DNA of 64,000 bases from Bacillus sp. ISL-55 (GCF_018613155.1 NZ_JAGGQU010000011.1:31224-95223); one strand, 5' to 3'; positions 23,541 to 32,958 are shown, counted from the first letter of the stretch. Translations and numbers: made by a program. Notes: generated by a model from the sequence alone, not told the origin.

Positions 23541-24803
23541 TTATTCTTCAACTTCAAGTACTGGCATGATTTCCACTTTTATATTACGAATACGGTGATT
23601 TTCTACTTCCTTGACGATAATCCGCAGGTTTTCGTAGACAAATGTATCGCCGTTTACCGGGATGCTTTCCAATGTTTCAAAAATCCAGCCGCCGAGGTTA
23701 TGGTACGATGTATCCGGCATTGGTACATTGAACAGTTCGGCAAAATCATCAAGATCGTAGGCCGCATCGAACTCATATGTGCTCTCATCGATCTTTGTCA
23801 TAATATTGACCTTTTCATCGTGCTCATCCCAAATCTCGCCAACAAGCTCTTCGAGGATATCCTCAAGTGTGATCAAGCCGCTCGTTCCGCCGAATTCATC
23901 GACGACGATGGCCATATGGCTCTTCGTCCTTTGCAGCTCAGGCAGCAGGGTCGCGATTTTCATCGACTTCACGACGAACATTGGCTGGCGCAGCATCTCA
24001 CGGACATTGACCTCTTTATTCTGGATCAGTTCTGCAAAAAACTCACGTTCGGACAAAAATCCGATGATATTATCTATATTGTCTTCATAAACCGGAACAC
24101 GTGAAAAACGTTCTTCGATGAAAATCTGCTTGATTTCCTCGAGTGACTGGTTTACTTCGATTGTAATCATATCCATTCGATGCGTTAAGACTTCACCGAC
24201 AAGAACATCGTTAAATTCCAGGGAACGGTGCACAAGCTCCCTTTCCTCATTATTAATGACTCCCTCTTCTTCACTGATATCCACCATCACTTTGATTTCT
24301 TCTTCGGTGACGGACGGCTGATTTTCTCCCTTTGAGAACATCCTCGACACGGACGCCTTCAACTTGCTGAACACGAAGTTGACGGGGGTCAGGATTTTAA
24401 TCAGCAGCAACAGAATGGCAGAAATTTTTAACGAATACTCCTCTGCATTTTCCTTTGCCATAGACTTCGGTAAGATCTCACCGAAGATTAGGATGAGAAT
24501 CGTCATGACAAATGTACTAACGATCAGACCGGTGCTGGCACCGAACAGGTCAACGGCTACTTTTGACGAGATACTCGCCGCAGCGATATTGACGATATTG
24601 TTTCCTACTAGAATCGTAGATAACGCATCATCGAAGTTCTCGGAAATATGCAAAGCATTCTTGCTTCCAGCTCGGCCTTCGGACACATAATTCCGCAGCC
24701 TGATTCTATTGACGCTGGAAAAAGCGGTTTCTGCCGATGAAAAGAAGGCAGATAAAAGAATTAAAACACCTAATAAAATGACTAAACCTATGGGAACTTC
24801 CAA
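23541..24803 (-). CDS. CNNM/CorC-family (hemolysin-like) transporter
   Basis: A 420-residue protein. The N-terminal CNNM membrane domain (about 1-190) begins with a helix and the FFSSAETAFSSVNRIRL motif. A CBS-domain pair (about 205-325) and a C-terminal CorC_HlyC domain (about 340-415) follow. Family members have been linked to Mg2+ or Co2+ efflux; older annotations call them hemolysins. The start is TTG 24803 behind GGAGAG. Single gene. Confidence 0.9.
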   Translation of the reverse strand: MEVPIGLVILLGVLILLSAFFSSAETAFSSVNRIRLRNYVSEGRAGSKNALHISENFDDALSTILVGNNIVNIAAASISSKVAVDLFGASTGLIVSTFVMTILILIFGEILPKSMAKENAEEYSLKISAILLLLIKILTPVNFVFSKLKASVSRMFSKGENQPSVTEEEIKVMVDISEEEGVINNEERELVHRSLEFNDVLVGEVLTHRMDMITIEVNQSLEEIKQIFIEERFSRVPVYEDNIDNIIGFLSEREFFAELIQNKEVNVREMLRQPMFVVKSMKIATLLPELQRTKSHMAIVVDEFGGTSGLITLEDILEELVGEIWDEHDEKVNIMTKIDESTYEFDAAYDLDDFAELFNVPMPDTSYHNLGGWIFETLESIPVNGDTFVYENLRIIVKEVENHRIRNIKVEIMPVLEVEE

Positions 24804-24934
24804 AAAAACTCACTCTCCGAAAAAAAATTTGTCAGAATATATTTTACTGTTTCAACGGGTATAAATCAAATACTCTAGCTCATCCTTATGTATGTACGGT
24901 TTACCCGGCGATAAGGTTTCATAATCAGAGATCA

Positions 24935-25477
24935 TTACATTTCCTTGCCTGCCAAATTATTCTTGTTCACATACTTCACTTTACGAATCAGTACATAGCC
25001 AAGATAAGCAAAAGCTGACCCCAGCATTGCCCCCACAGCAATGTCTGCCGGATAATGCACCCCAGCCCAAATCCGAGAAAAACCAACCATCACTGCGAGC
25101 AGAACCCATAAATATGTATGCTTCCTTTTATACAGCCAGAACGTAACAGCGATCGTGAAAAATATAATTGTATGATCGCTTGGAAACGAGTTGTTCACTT
25201 TCATGTCTATCAATTGATTGACATCCTCAAGTGTCGCAAATGGCTGGTGATTTGAATAGAACATGCCGGCAATCTTCCCGGCGATTTCCGCTAAAATGAG
25301 CGCCGCCAGACCGCTTACCACCATCAACCGGTTCCCGGCCTTACGGCTGAACAAGTACACAAGCACTGCCGCCGCTAAAAGGTAAATCGCATTGTTAGCA
25401 ATAAAGACCATGACCGGATTCAAAACCTCGAATTCCTTTCCTGCGTCATTGATGATCCTGAAAAGCTCAATATTCAT
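24935..25477 (-). CDS. PAP2-family phosphatase, BcrC-like
   Basis: A 180-residue membrane phosphatase. The three catalytic motifs are visible: K(x6)-type segment KIAGMFYSNHQPF, PSDHT near residue 99, and SRIWAGVHYPADI near 134. About five to six helices. The length and motifs resemble undecaprenyl-diphosphatase BcrC, which recycles the cell-wall lipid carrier and contributes to bacitracin resistance. It could also act on another lipid phosphate. Confidence 0.85.
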   Translation of the reverse strand: MNIELFRIINDAGKEFEVLNPVMVFIANNAIYLLAAAVLVYLFSRKAGNRLMVVSGLAALILAEIAGKIAGMFYSNHQPFATLEDVNQLIDMKVNNSFPSDHTIIFFTIAVTFWLYKRKHTYLWVLLAVMVGFSRIWAGVHYPADIAVGAMLGSAFAYLGYVLIRKVKYVNKNNLAGKEM

Positions 25478-25547
25478 CTCTCTTAATACACTCTCCCCTT
25501 AACAAATTAATTTGATTATATAATATTTTCCCTCTGCCTAAACAAAA

Positions 25548-25574
25548 AATCGAAGGCCAAAGCAGCCTCCGATT
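25548..25574 (-). terminator. terminator of the flavodoxin gene
   Basis: AATCG-AAGGC and GCCT-CCGATT pair around a 7-base loop. On the minus strand TTTTTTG follows. It overlaps the 3' boundary of the flavodoxin gene. Confidence 0.75.
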
Positions 25575-25575
25575 T

Positions 25576-26076
25576 TTAGACAGGTAAATATTTATTATTT
25601 CTATTAATTGTTGCCGCGAAGTCGTTGATCGATTCAAGGTCGAGATCCGAAATTTCCTCCATTGATCCGCTTACGCTTTTTGCAATGATTTTTTCGAAGA
25701 AATTCATCTTTGAAAAAATGAATTCACCTCCGAATAACCCTTTTGCAATTGCCGCTTCCCTCAGGTTATGCGGAAATGCATTTTCAAACTGAGTGTGTGC
25801 GTCCTGCCCTTCCTTCATGCAGCAAAGAAACAGGCCGAGATTCTTTCTTTGCAGAACGTCCTCATGCTCTTTCATGAATTTCTTGATTTTCCCCTGGATG
25901 CTGCCCGCATGAATCGATCCGCCAATCATCACCGAATCAAACAGCTCCAGATCTGAATGGAGCTTCGTCTTATCCAGATTGATCGCAATGACTTCCCCTT
26001 CAATCTGCTTCCGTAAAAGATGTGCCGCTTTTGCTGTCGTACCATGCGTTGAGCAGTAAACAATCAAACTTTTCAT
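25576..26076 (-). CDS. flavodoxin-domain protein (HemG-like)
   Basis: A 166-residue protein. From ATG 26076 it begins MKSLIVYCSTHGTTAKAAHLL, the FMN phosphate-binding loop of a flavodoxin. MIGGSIHAGSIQGKIKKFMKEH, typical of the protoporphyrinogen-oxidase (HemG)/flavodoxin_5 group, follows. GGGGG precedes this start; the frame opens further upstream at 26127 without a good site. The redox partner is unknown. Confidence 0.8.
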   Translation of the reverse strand: MKSLIVYCSTHGTTAKAAHLLRKQIEGEVIAINLDKTKLHSDLELFDSVMIGGSIHAGSIQGKIKKFMKEHEDVLQRKNLGLFLCCMKEGQDAHTQFENAFPHNLREAAIAKGLFGGEFIFSKMNFFEKIIAKSVSGSMEEISDLDLESINDFAATINRNNKYLPV

Positions 26077-26262
26077 TAGATCGCCCCCATCACTCTCTGG
26101 TATCCTGGCCACCGTACAATAGTCCATTTGGGTTCATTATAGCCTTTTGCTAAAAGAAAAGTGTGAAAGATGTATGGCAATATTCTTACAATTCGAATTT
26201 GTCGTGATGAGGTGAATCCTACATCGTTAAACTGCACAAATGGAAACTACTTTGAATCCTCT

Positions 26263-26484
26263 TTATCCGCACATTAACCTCTTTTATGTGACGATAATCT
26301 TCTCCGAACCCTTTTTATCCGCACATTATCCTCTTTTATGTGACGATAATCTCCGTTGGATCCACTTTATCCGTACATTATTCTCTTTTATGTGACGATA
26401 ATCTTCGCTGCATCCTCTTTATCCGCACATTATTCTCTTTTATGTGACGATAATCTTCGCCGAACCCTTTTTATCCGCACATTA
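26263..26484. repeat. 52-bp tandem repeat of hairpin units
   Basis: TTATCCGCACATTA starts at 26263, 26315, 26367 and 26419, with a fifth half-copy at 26471, exactly 52 bases apart. In each complete unit it is followed by ATGTGACGATAA in inverted orientation, so each unit can form a 35-base hairpin (TTATC/GATAA and CACAT/ATGTG arms). The last half-copy runs into the MGMT stop codon. This fills most of a 400-base gap with no other gene. Confidence 0.9.
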
Positions 26485-26982
26485 ACTTTTACAATGAACC
26501 TTCTCCAGTTCCAACAAATGCTGTTTCATTGCAATTCCGCCTCTATAGCCGGTGATTGCTCCATTTTTTCCGATGACGCGATGGCAGGGTACGGTGATCA
26601 AGACGGGATTGGCACCAATGGCTGTACCAACTGCTCTTACTGCAGCGGGCTTGCCGATTTTGCCTGCTATATCTGAATATGTACAGGTCTCTCCATAAGG
26701 GATTTCCCTCAGTGTACCCCAGATTGCTTCCTGGAATGGCGTCCCTTTTACATCGACCGGCAAAGTAAACTCGACTAGCTTCCCCTCAAGATACTCAGTC
26801 AATTCATCCCTGTATGGTTTCAAAGCTTCCTCATTCTTTTCAAAAACTTCAGCGGGAAACCGTTTAACCATATGTTCATAGGCTTCTTCTGGTGATCCGA
26901 CATAGGCTAAGCCTTTGTCTGTTGCCGCTATATAAATTTCATTACCATTAAAACCAAGGATGTCCCAATAGATTTGTTCCAT
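26482..26982 (-). CDS. ogt: methylated-DNA-protein cysteine methyltransferase
   Basis: A 166-residue O6-alkylguanine repair protein. It has the acceptor-cysteine motif PCHRVIG, the helix-turn-helix GTPFQEAIWGTLREIPYGETCTYSDIAGKIGKPAAVRAVGTAIG, and an N-terminal ribonuclease-like domain. It removes methyl groups from guanine onto its own Cys. AAGAAGGAG precedes the ATG. Single gene. Confidence 0.93.
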   Translation of the reverse strand: MEQIYWDILGFNGNEIYIAATDKGLAYVGSPEEAYEHMVKRFPAEVFEKNEEALKPYRDELTEYLEGKLVEFTLPVDVKGTPFQEAIWGTLREIPYGETCTYSDIAGKIGKPAAVRAVGTAIGANPVLITVPCHRVIGKNGAITGYRGGIAMKQHLLELEKVHCKS

Positions 26983-27075
26983 AATTCATCGCTCCTTCTT
27001 ACAGTCTTTTCCTCATTATAACTAAAAAAGAAAGCCAACGTTTCAATATGAAAAAACATTAAATTCTAAATTTTC

Positions 27076-27104
27076 TTTACACTAGCAAATTTTCCCTTTA
27101 CGAT
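27076..27104 (+). promoter_or_regulatory. sigma-A-type promoter of the GNAT operon
   Basis: TTTACA (27076-27081) and TACGAT (27099-27104) are spaced by 17 bases, about 50 bases before the small upstream ORF. This is a fair match to the vegetative consensus. Confidence 0.5.
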
Positions 27105-27152
27105 GGATATGGAGTGCAAAAACTCCCATCAAATCAAAGGAGGTTAAGGATC

Positions 27153-27206
27153 ATGGACAATTCAAAAAAGAAGCTTATATTAACGAAAAAGGAAGATGGC
27201 CCATAG
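27153..27206 (+). CDS. 17-codon upstream ORF, possible leader peptide
   Basis: ATG 27153 has a near-perfect AAAGGAGGT site 7 bases upstream and encodes MDNSKKKLILTKKEDGP, stopping 12 bases before the GNAT start. A strong ribosome site on so short a frame suggests a leader peptide or translational coupling. It could also be the remnant of a truncated gene. Confidence 0.45.
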   Translation: MDNSKKKLILTKKEDGP

Positions 27207-27218
27207 TTAGGGAGGAGA

Positions 27219-30200
27219 ATGGACGTGGCACAATTGAACAAGGTTATTCAAATCGAGAAATATCATGAAGGATTGGCGGCTGGAGTTGCTAAAATGTGGA
27301 ATCTGAGTCGTGACGGCTGGGGCGGAGATACGCGCGTCATGACGGAGGACCAGGTGAAAAAGAAGGAAGCGAACTCTGACAACATCGAGCTTTATCTTGC
27401 GCTTGACGGAGAGGAAGTCGTCGGGTACTGCGGTTTGTCTGAGTATAAGGAGGATACGGGATCACTGTATATCCCCCTGCTCAACGTGCGCACGGATTAT
27501 CACGGACATAAAATCGGCAAGAAGCTCTTGCTTCAGGCGCTTGAAAAAACGGTGGAGCTAGGCTGGCCTCGGCTTGATCTTTACACATGGGCCGGGAATA
27601 CGAAAGCTGTTCCGCTTTATAAAAAGTGCGGCTTTTTCTGGGAGGACAGGGATGACTCGACTCACCTGATGAATTTCATTCCGCAGGTCCTGAACACACC
27701 GCTTTTAAAACCGGTCTTTAAAAAAATGGATTGGTATGGAGACAGCACAAGATTAATAGAAGTAAAGCCGGATGGAATGAAGGAAAATGGCTTTACTTTC
27801 TACGAATATAGCTGGCAGAACGCTGGCACGTCAGCGAGAGTACAATTCGAACGAACAAGCCGCGGCATCAGCTTGATTGAAACAGATGAGTTCATCCTGC
27901 AAATGAAATTGGCAGACCATGAAGTCATCCAGGAGGAAGAACGGGAATTCGAGATCACGGTCGTGAACAAGGGCGAAGCTTCCCTATCCTTCAAGGCAAA
28001 CGGGACGGCTAATGGACGCATTAAGTATGATTTCGTTGAAGAACAAATGGTAGATCATGAGTCTACTATATCTGCCTCCTTCACTGTAGAAAAAGGAGAA
28101 GAACCGAGCAACTGGCGGACGCATCCAAGCATTGAGGCGACAGTGTGGATCAATGGGCTTGAATGCGAGTTGAAGCTGGGCATCTTCCCTATCAACCCGG
28201 CAAAAATAGAAGCCAGCTACTCTGGCAATCTATCTTTCCTGGAAAAAGAAACATCTATTAATGTTGAAATAAGCAATACCTTGAACGAGAACGCTGTTTT
28301 TACATTAGACTTTCCTAAAGATGAGCAGGTCGTTTTAGCCCAGCAAACGTTCACATTGGAAGTTCCTGCACGCGGGCGGAAGACGCTGTCTGTTCCTTTA
28401 ACAGTAAAACAGCATGGATTTTATAAACCTGAGCTAACGGTGACAGCAACAAAAAACGATGGTCAACAGCTGACCTTCGAGCAGGAGATCTCGGTTGCTT
28501 TCAAGGGGCTTGGGGAAAAGTTCGGCGGTGAATCGAAGGATTTCTGGCATATTTTCAACGGGCTTGGTCAAATTAATGTCCGCAAACGGGACCTGCTGAC
28601 GTCTGCTGCTAGAAACAGCAAAAAAAATCAGCCTTTTGCTTTTATGACACCGAAGCTTGGAAAACCATATTCACAGGAGTTCACCAAGAAAAAGCCTTCC
28701 TCGGTCACGTGGGAAATCCATGATTCCTCAATTGATCTGAAGATCGCCCTGGAATCTGCAGAGATGGAAGGATTGCTTTTAACCCAGACACACCGTTTGT
28801 TCGGTGATGGCATCATCCACACTTGGGCTGAGGTTGAAAATAAAGGTGAGAGCATCCATCCAAATGTGGCTTTCAGCCAGCCAATCTATCACGAGATGGA
28901 GCAGGTTTACTTCCCACTCGACAGCGAGATTGTGCATTTTACCGAAAACCGGATCATGGAAATCGGCGAGCTGGAGACAGAGAGAATCAGCGGAAACTGG
29001 TATTTTACCGAAGGACAATCAGGACCAATCGGTTTGGCCTGGTCTGAAGGCAGCAATGCCGGTCCTGAAAGCTGGCAGTTCATCATCGAAGACCAATTCG
29101 GAAAGCTGGAGCCAGGTGCGAAAGCTGTGTCAGGGACCATAACCCTGTCACTCGGAGCTTTTGAGAATGTTGAGGAGTTCATCGCCTATGCAGAGCAAGT
29201 TCAAGTCCGAAAGAAGCCTGAAACAACAAGTGATTTATGCTTCAAAGCAGATCATCTCGTGACCAAGACTGATACTGACCTGGCTTTCACTTTAAAAACT
29301 CATCGAAACAGCTATCTGAATGGAACATTGACGATTGGAAATGAGATTCACGCGGTTACCGCCGATATGGAGAAAACCTCTCATTCTATGACAGTGCCAA
29401 CAGGCGCTCTACAGCCTGTGTCCATTCTTGAAGCCACTTACACGGGCAACGGAACGGAAGCTAGATTTAAAGAGTTGCTAATCTCTCCATCGGGAAGTGT
29501 TAATGCCAGATCGGAGGATGGCACTTTCATCATCAATAATGGTGTCATCACCCTGAAGGCAGACCCGGATTTCTATCCTGGCATCTATTCAATGGAAGTG
29601 AATGGCCACGAATGGCTCGCCAGCTCCTACCCAGAGCTGACGGCGAAAAGCTGGTGGAATCCATGGGCCGGCGGCATGAAGACTGTACCGAACGGAATCA
29701 ATACCTTTTCATTGTTAAAAGAAAACAGCCACGCTGAAGTGGTCGAATTGACGGACAGTGAAGGCAACAAATGGACCGGTCTCGCAATCACCACGGAGTT
29801 CAAGGAGCATAAGCAATGGAAAAATGTCGGGTATGTGCAATATTATTTGACGCTTCCTGGCGTTCCTATTGTCGCTTCTTTTGCGGAAGTGAAGGATGCC
29901 GGCGGGAAAAATCTTGCTGAAGAAATTTGGATTACAGACATGTTCATTGGCGGAGACCAGCTGACCGATGTACAGGTTTCAGTCCGTGACACCCAGCAGG
30001 CGCAGGCATATCATGCAGGCAGTGAGGAAATTCCTCTGCTGCTGGATGGAGATTCATATTTAACCTCCAACGGCTGTGATGATAAATTTTACATGATCCC
30101 GAACAACGATGCTTCTCCAACTGACGCGTATACAAATAAAGAAGTTTTGCAGCTTGTCTCAAGGCATAAAGGCGACTTTGAAAAAAGTGCTCCCTTGTTC

Positions 30201-30266
30201 CTGCTGTTTGATGAACGCAGGCTGACTGGCGACATGCTGAAAAAACTGAGAAGAGTTCAATTTTAA
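27219..30266 (+). CDS. large GNAT fusion protein (acetyltransferase + beta-rich region)
   Basis: A 1015-residue protein. Residues about 10-165 are a GNAT acetyltransferase domain with the acetyl-CoA loop VRTDYHGHKIGKKLL and DLYTWAGNTKAVPLYKKCGF. The remaining 850 residues are beta-rich, without membrane segments or a signal peptide. They include Ig-like parts (about 230-420) and a C-terminal region with ADPDFYPGIYSMEVNGHEWL and KSWWNPWAGG that recalls sugar-mutarotase-like folds (a weak suggestion). Such a long cytoplasmic fusion is unusual. GGGAGGAG precedes the ATG. An amidohydrolase gene follows 11 bases later. The substrate is unknown. Confidence 0.75.
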   Translation: MDVAQLNKVIQIEKYHEGLAAGVAKMWNLSRDGWGGDTRVMTEDQVKKKEANSDNIELYLALDGEEVVGYCGLSEYKEDTGSLYIPLLNVRTDYHGHKIGKKLLLQALEKTVELGWPRLDLYTWAGNTKAVPLYKKCGFFWEDRDDSTHLMNFIPQVLNTPLLKPVFKKMDWYGDSTRLIEVKPDGMKENGFTFYEYSWQNAGTSARVQFERTSRGISLIETDEFILQMKLADHEVIQEEEREFEITVVNKGEASLSFKANGTANGRIKYDFVEEQMVDHESTISASFTVEKGEEPSNWRTHPSIEATVWINGLECELKLGIFPINPAKIEASYSGNLSFLEKETSINVEISNTLNENAVFTLDFPKDEQVVLAQQTFTLEVPARGRKTLSVPLTVKQHGFYKPELTVTATKNDGQQLTFEQEISVAFKGLGEKFGGESKDFWHIFNGLGQINVRKRDLLTSAARNSKKNQPFAFMTPKLGKPYSQEFTKKKPSSVTWEIHDSSIDLKIALESAEMEGLLLTQTHRLFGDGIIHTWAEVENKGESIHPNVAFSQPIYHEMEQVYFPLDSEIVHFTENRIMEIGELETERISGNWYFTEGQSGPIGLAWSEGSNAGPESWQFIIEDQFGKLEPGAKAVSGTITLSLGAFENVEEFIAYAEQVQVRKKPETTSDLCFKADHLVTKTDTDLAFTLKTHRNSYLNGTLTIGNEIHAVTADMEKTSHSMTVPTGALQPVSILEATYTGNGTEARFKELLISPSGSVNARSEDGTFIINNGVITLKADPDFYPGIYSMEVNGHEWLASSYPELTAKSWWNPWAGGMKTVPNGINTFSLLKENSHAEVVELTDSEGNKWTGLAITTEFKEHKQWKNVGYVQYYLTLPGVPIVASFAEVKDAGGKNLAEEIWITDMFIGGDQLTDVQVSVRDTQQAQAYHAGSEEIPLLLDGDSYLTSNGCDDKFYMIPNNDASPTDAYTNKEVLQLVSRHKGDFEKSAPLFLLFDERRLTGDMLKKLRRVQF

Positions 30267-30277
30267 AAGGAGAAAAC

Positions 30278-31132
30278 ATGAAAATCATCGATGCCCATAT
30301 ACATTTATCAAACATTAAATCCTTTTATGAAACGGCCGAGAAACTGTCATTCGTCGACTATTCCACAGCTGGCATCCTAAAGGAATTCAAGGAGGCCAAT
30401 GTGGTGCTCGGAATCGGCATGGGCCTGACGGAAACCGATAAGATGGGCTTCCCGGATTATGAGGCCCGGACACCGATGGGACTCGATATGGCAGCCGAGC
30501 TCCCGGCCAATATTTTTTGCTGCGCCGGGGTCAATCCTTATGACCTGGATGAGGCAGCTCTTGCCCGTCTTGAAAAAGAACTGCAAAATCCGCAGACGGT
30601 CGGGATCAAAATCTATCTTGGCTACTATCCTTTTTATGCGTATGACGAAGTGTACGAACCGGTCTACAAGCTGGCCGCGAAATACCAGCTTCCTGTCGTC
30701 TTCCATACAGGCGACACCTATTCGGAACGAGGCTATTTGAAATATTCCCATCCGATGGCGATTGACGAGGTCGCCGTCAACCACCGCGATGTGAATTTCA
30801 TGATGGCGCACTTTGGAGATCCATGGACATTGACCGGAGCGGAAATCATCTATAAAAATCCGAATGTATTTGCTGATTTGTCAGGGTTGATCGTAGGAAC
30901 GAAAGAAGAACTGGATAAGCGAAGCCAGGGACGTTTTCTTGACCACCTTCGCCATGCGCTTGAGTTTGCGGATTCATACGACAAGCTGCTGTTCGGCACA
31001 GACTGGCCACTGATTCCGGTCGGTCCGTATATTGAGTTCATCAAAGAACTGATTCCGCCCGAGCACCATGAGGACGTTTTTTACAATACTGCCCTGAAGG
31101 TGTTTCCGAAGATCAAGCCGTTTTTGGAGTAG
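30278..31132 (+). CDS. amidohydrolase-family TIM-barrel hydrolase
   Basis: A 284-residue protein with the amidohydrolase_2 layout. It has the metal-binding HIH pair in MKIIDAHIHLS (His7, His9), His in PVVFHTGD, His in NFMMAHFGDPW, and the catalytic Asp in LLFGTDWPL. Members hydrolyse or decarboxylate small amides, lactones or aromatic acids. AAAGGAG precedes the ATG, 11 bases after the GNAT fusion, so the two are co-transcribed and probably act in one pathway. Confidence 0.86.
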   Translation: MKIIDAHIHLSNIKSFYETAEKLSFVDYSTAGILKEFKEANVVLGIGMGLTETDKMGFPDYEARTPMGLDMAAELPANIFCCAGVNPYDLDEAALARLEKELQNPQTVGIKIYLGYYPFYAYDEVYEPVYKLAAKYQLPVVFHTGDTYSERGYLKYSHPMAIDEVAVNHRDVNFMMAHFGDPWTLTGAEIIYKNPNVFADLSGLIVGTKEELDKRSQGRFLDHLRHALEFADSYDKLLFGTDWPLIPVGPYIEFIKELIPPEHHEDVFYNTALKVFPKIKPFLE

Positions 31133-31157
31133 AGTCGAGTTGTTATAGAGAAAGGAC

Positions 31158-31400
31158 AAAAAGCGCAAGCGCCTTGTCCAGCCCCGACAAGCGCTGGAGG
31201 GACTGACGGTGAAGTCGTTCTTTGACTTCATTGGCAGGATCGAACTCGAAAAGCATAGGCGACTGCCCAACTCCGACAAGCGCTGGAGGGCTTGACAGTG
31301 AAGTCGTTCTTTGACTTCATTGGCAGGACCGAAGCGTCTTCTCGAGGAGTTAGGAGCCGCAGCTAGACTAGCGTCTCGAGGGGCTAGGCGCTGGAGCTGG
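31158..31400. repeat. two copies of a GC-rich dispersed repeat
   Basis: Copy A (31158-31256) and copy B (31257-31400) share CGACAAGCGCTGGAGGG and TGAAGTCGTTCTTTGACTTCA, the latter being a 7-bp stem with a 7-base loop. A third copy is at 63903-64000. Copy B has an additional tail (CTCGAGGAG...CTCGAGGGG). This resembles families of non-coding repeats scattered in Bacillaceae genomes (from memory). It fills the 300-base gap after the amidohydrolase gene. Confidence 0.85.
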
Positions 31401-31412
31401 ATTAATAAGAAG

Positions 31413-31443
31413 AAGTCCCGTTACCACTATTGTAATGGGACTT
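31413..31443 (+). terminator. terminator between convergent genes
   Basis: AAGTCCCGTTAC (31413-31424) and GTAATGGGACTT (31432-31443) form a 12-bp stem with one G-U pair. On the plus strand TTATTTT follows. It may work in both directions. Confidence 0.82.
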
Positions 31444-31448
31444 TTATT

Positions 31449-32408
31449 TTAAAGATATCTCTGAAGCCAGGAAGTCAGGTGCTTAACCGCCTCAGGATGG
31501 ATTGGCGTTCCGATTGTTTTCAAGTAATCCTTTTTGTAGGATGATGGCCTCATCGGCGTAAGTTGTTCCTTTAAGCCATGGTCCATGTTTTCGACGACAT
31601 GGATTTCATATTCTCCCTGAACAAACTGTTCAATGCGCTTCAATTTTTCAGGATTGGCCTGGAAATCCTTCGTGCCATTGATTGCCAGCACCGGACATGT
31701 CACTTTCGCCAAAGCTGCTTCTATATCAAGCGCAAAATGTTCCCTGAAATACTTAGCCGGCATCTTGATGAAGCCCAGTGTTTTGACCACATCTTTATCA
31801 GAATCGACCATTTTCTTATAGGTGCTCTGAGCTTGTTTTTCACCTTTATCCAGAGTGTTGAACTTGTTGATGATGAAGCCCTGGATTCCCTTCTTTTCTT
31901 TCAGTTCGTTGAAAAGCAGGTGTCTTTGATGGTCCAGCGCTTCCTTAAGTGTTTCACCGCCGCCGGAAAGAAGGACCAATCCGGCTGCCGGCCTTCTTGC
32001 GTTCAGGGCAGTGCCGACCATGCAGCCTTCGCTGTGGCCAATGATGATGAGTTTACTTCCGTCGACCTTCGGATGAGCTGCCAGCATATCAAGCGCAGCT
32101 TCCCCATCCTTCAACGCATCGGAAAGCCCGGCTGAATGAAAATTCCCTTCGCTTTCACCGACTCCTCTTTTATCGTAGCGGAATGTGGCAAAACCAAGTG
32201 AAGTGCACAGCTCTGCCAAATCTTTATAAAGATTGAATTTAAATTTCCCATTAGGCGTGCTGCCGTCACGGTTCAACTGGCCAGATCCCGGCAGGAACAC
32301 CATTGCCGGATAAGATTCCTTTCCCAGGTCCGGCACCAACAAGGTACCTCTTAACAAAACATCACTTTTAAAAGAAATTTCCTCTTTAACCATCTGGACG
32401 TTCATCAT
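31449..32408 (-). CDS. alpha/beta hydrolase
   Basis: About 319 residues. The nucleophile elbow is IIGHSEGCMVG (Ser in GHSEG); PAMVFLPGSGQLNRDGST is the oxyanion region, and Asp (NGTKDFQANPEK) and His (ENMDHGLKEQL) complete the triad. It resembles the dienelactone hydrolase/acyl-peptidase-like esterases. ATG 32408 is preferred because AGGGG lies 7 bases upstream. The start overlaps the 3' end of the regulator gene by 23 bases, so the two are coupled. Confidence 0.87.
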   Translation of the reverse strand: MMNVQMVKEEISFKSDVLLRGTLLVPDLGKESYPAMVFLPGSGQLNRDGSTPNGKFKFNLYKDLAELCTSLGFATFRYDKRGVGESEGNFHSAGLSDALKDGEAALDMLAAHPKVDGSKLIIIGHSEGCMVGTALNARRPAAGLVLLSGGGETLKEALDHQRHLLFNELKEKKGIQGFIINKFNTLDKGEKQAQSTYKKMVDSDKDVVKTLGFIKMPAKYFREHFALDIEAALAKVTCPVLAINGTKDFQANPEKLKRIEQFVQGEYEIHVVENMDHGLKEQLTPMRPSSYKKDYLKTIGTPIHPEAVKHLTSWLQRYL

Positions 32409-32958
32409 CCTTAATCCCCTCTTCAACATTATTATGGGTTGTTAAAATATTGGTGAGCGTTCGTTTCTTTCTGTTTGGTGACTCTTCGTGTTGAAGCATT
32501 GGCATAATCAACTCTGCGTATTTCCTGATAAATTCACCGTATTCCTCATCGCTTGCATATATGGTCGCGGTTCTGAAGCTCGCCATGTCTTTTTGAAAAT
32601 CATAGTTTGGCTGGCGAATGTATGCTTCAAAATCCATAAGGACATTAGCAAGGAACTTTATAAAATACTCAAGATGCTCATCCGGACCCGCCTTGAGCAT
32701 CTCTTCCCGTGAGAGGACTTCGTTTTGCTTCGGCAAAGCATAGACCTTTTCAATCGTCCCGCGAACCTGGTTTTCCTCAACCACCTCAATGACCTTCGCA
32801 TCAAGCAATTTCTTCAGATGGCGATACAAAGTCGCCTGTGGAACCTCCGGCAGCTTCTCCGCAATCTGCTGGGCCGTTTTCCTCCTCCCGCTGGCTAACG
32901 TTTGAAGAACCTTCATACGTACTGGATGTAAAATTAAATCTGCTTTCGTTTCCTTCAT
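32386..32958 (-). CDS. winged helix-turn-helix transcriptional regulator
   Basis: About 190 residues from ATG 32958 (AGGTGA upstream). The N-terminal ArsR-like winged helix is HPVRMKVLQTLASGRRKTAQQIAEKLPEVPQATLYRHLKKLLDAKVI. A mostly helical C-terminal domain follows. No metal-site cysteines are present. The frame extends upstream to 33075 through an AT-rich promoter region that looks non-coding. It is co-transcribed with the alpha/beta hydrolase and probably regulates it. Confidence 0.85.
   Translation of the reverse strand: MKETKADLILHPVRMKVLQTLASGRRKTAQQIAEKLPEVPQATLYRHLKKLLDAKVIEVVEENQVRGTIEKVYALPKQNEVLSREEMLKAGPDEHLEYFIKFLANVLMDFEAYIRQPNYDFQKDMASFRTATIYASDEEYGEFIRKYAELIMPMLQHEESPNRKKRTLTNILTTHNNVEEGIKDDERPDG

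Noticed and set aside
26263..26484. CRISPR array
   Set aside because: The units follow each other without unique spacers and have alternating inverted cores; no cas genes are in the window. The other periodic arrays also have conserved cores of only 7-14 bases.
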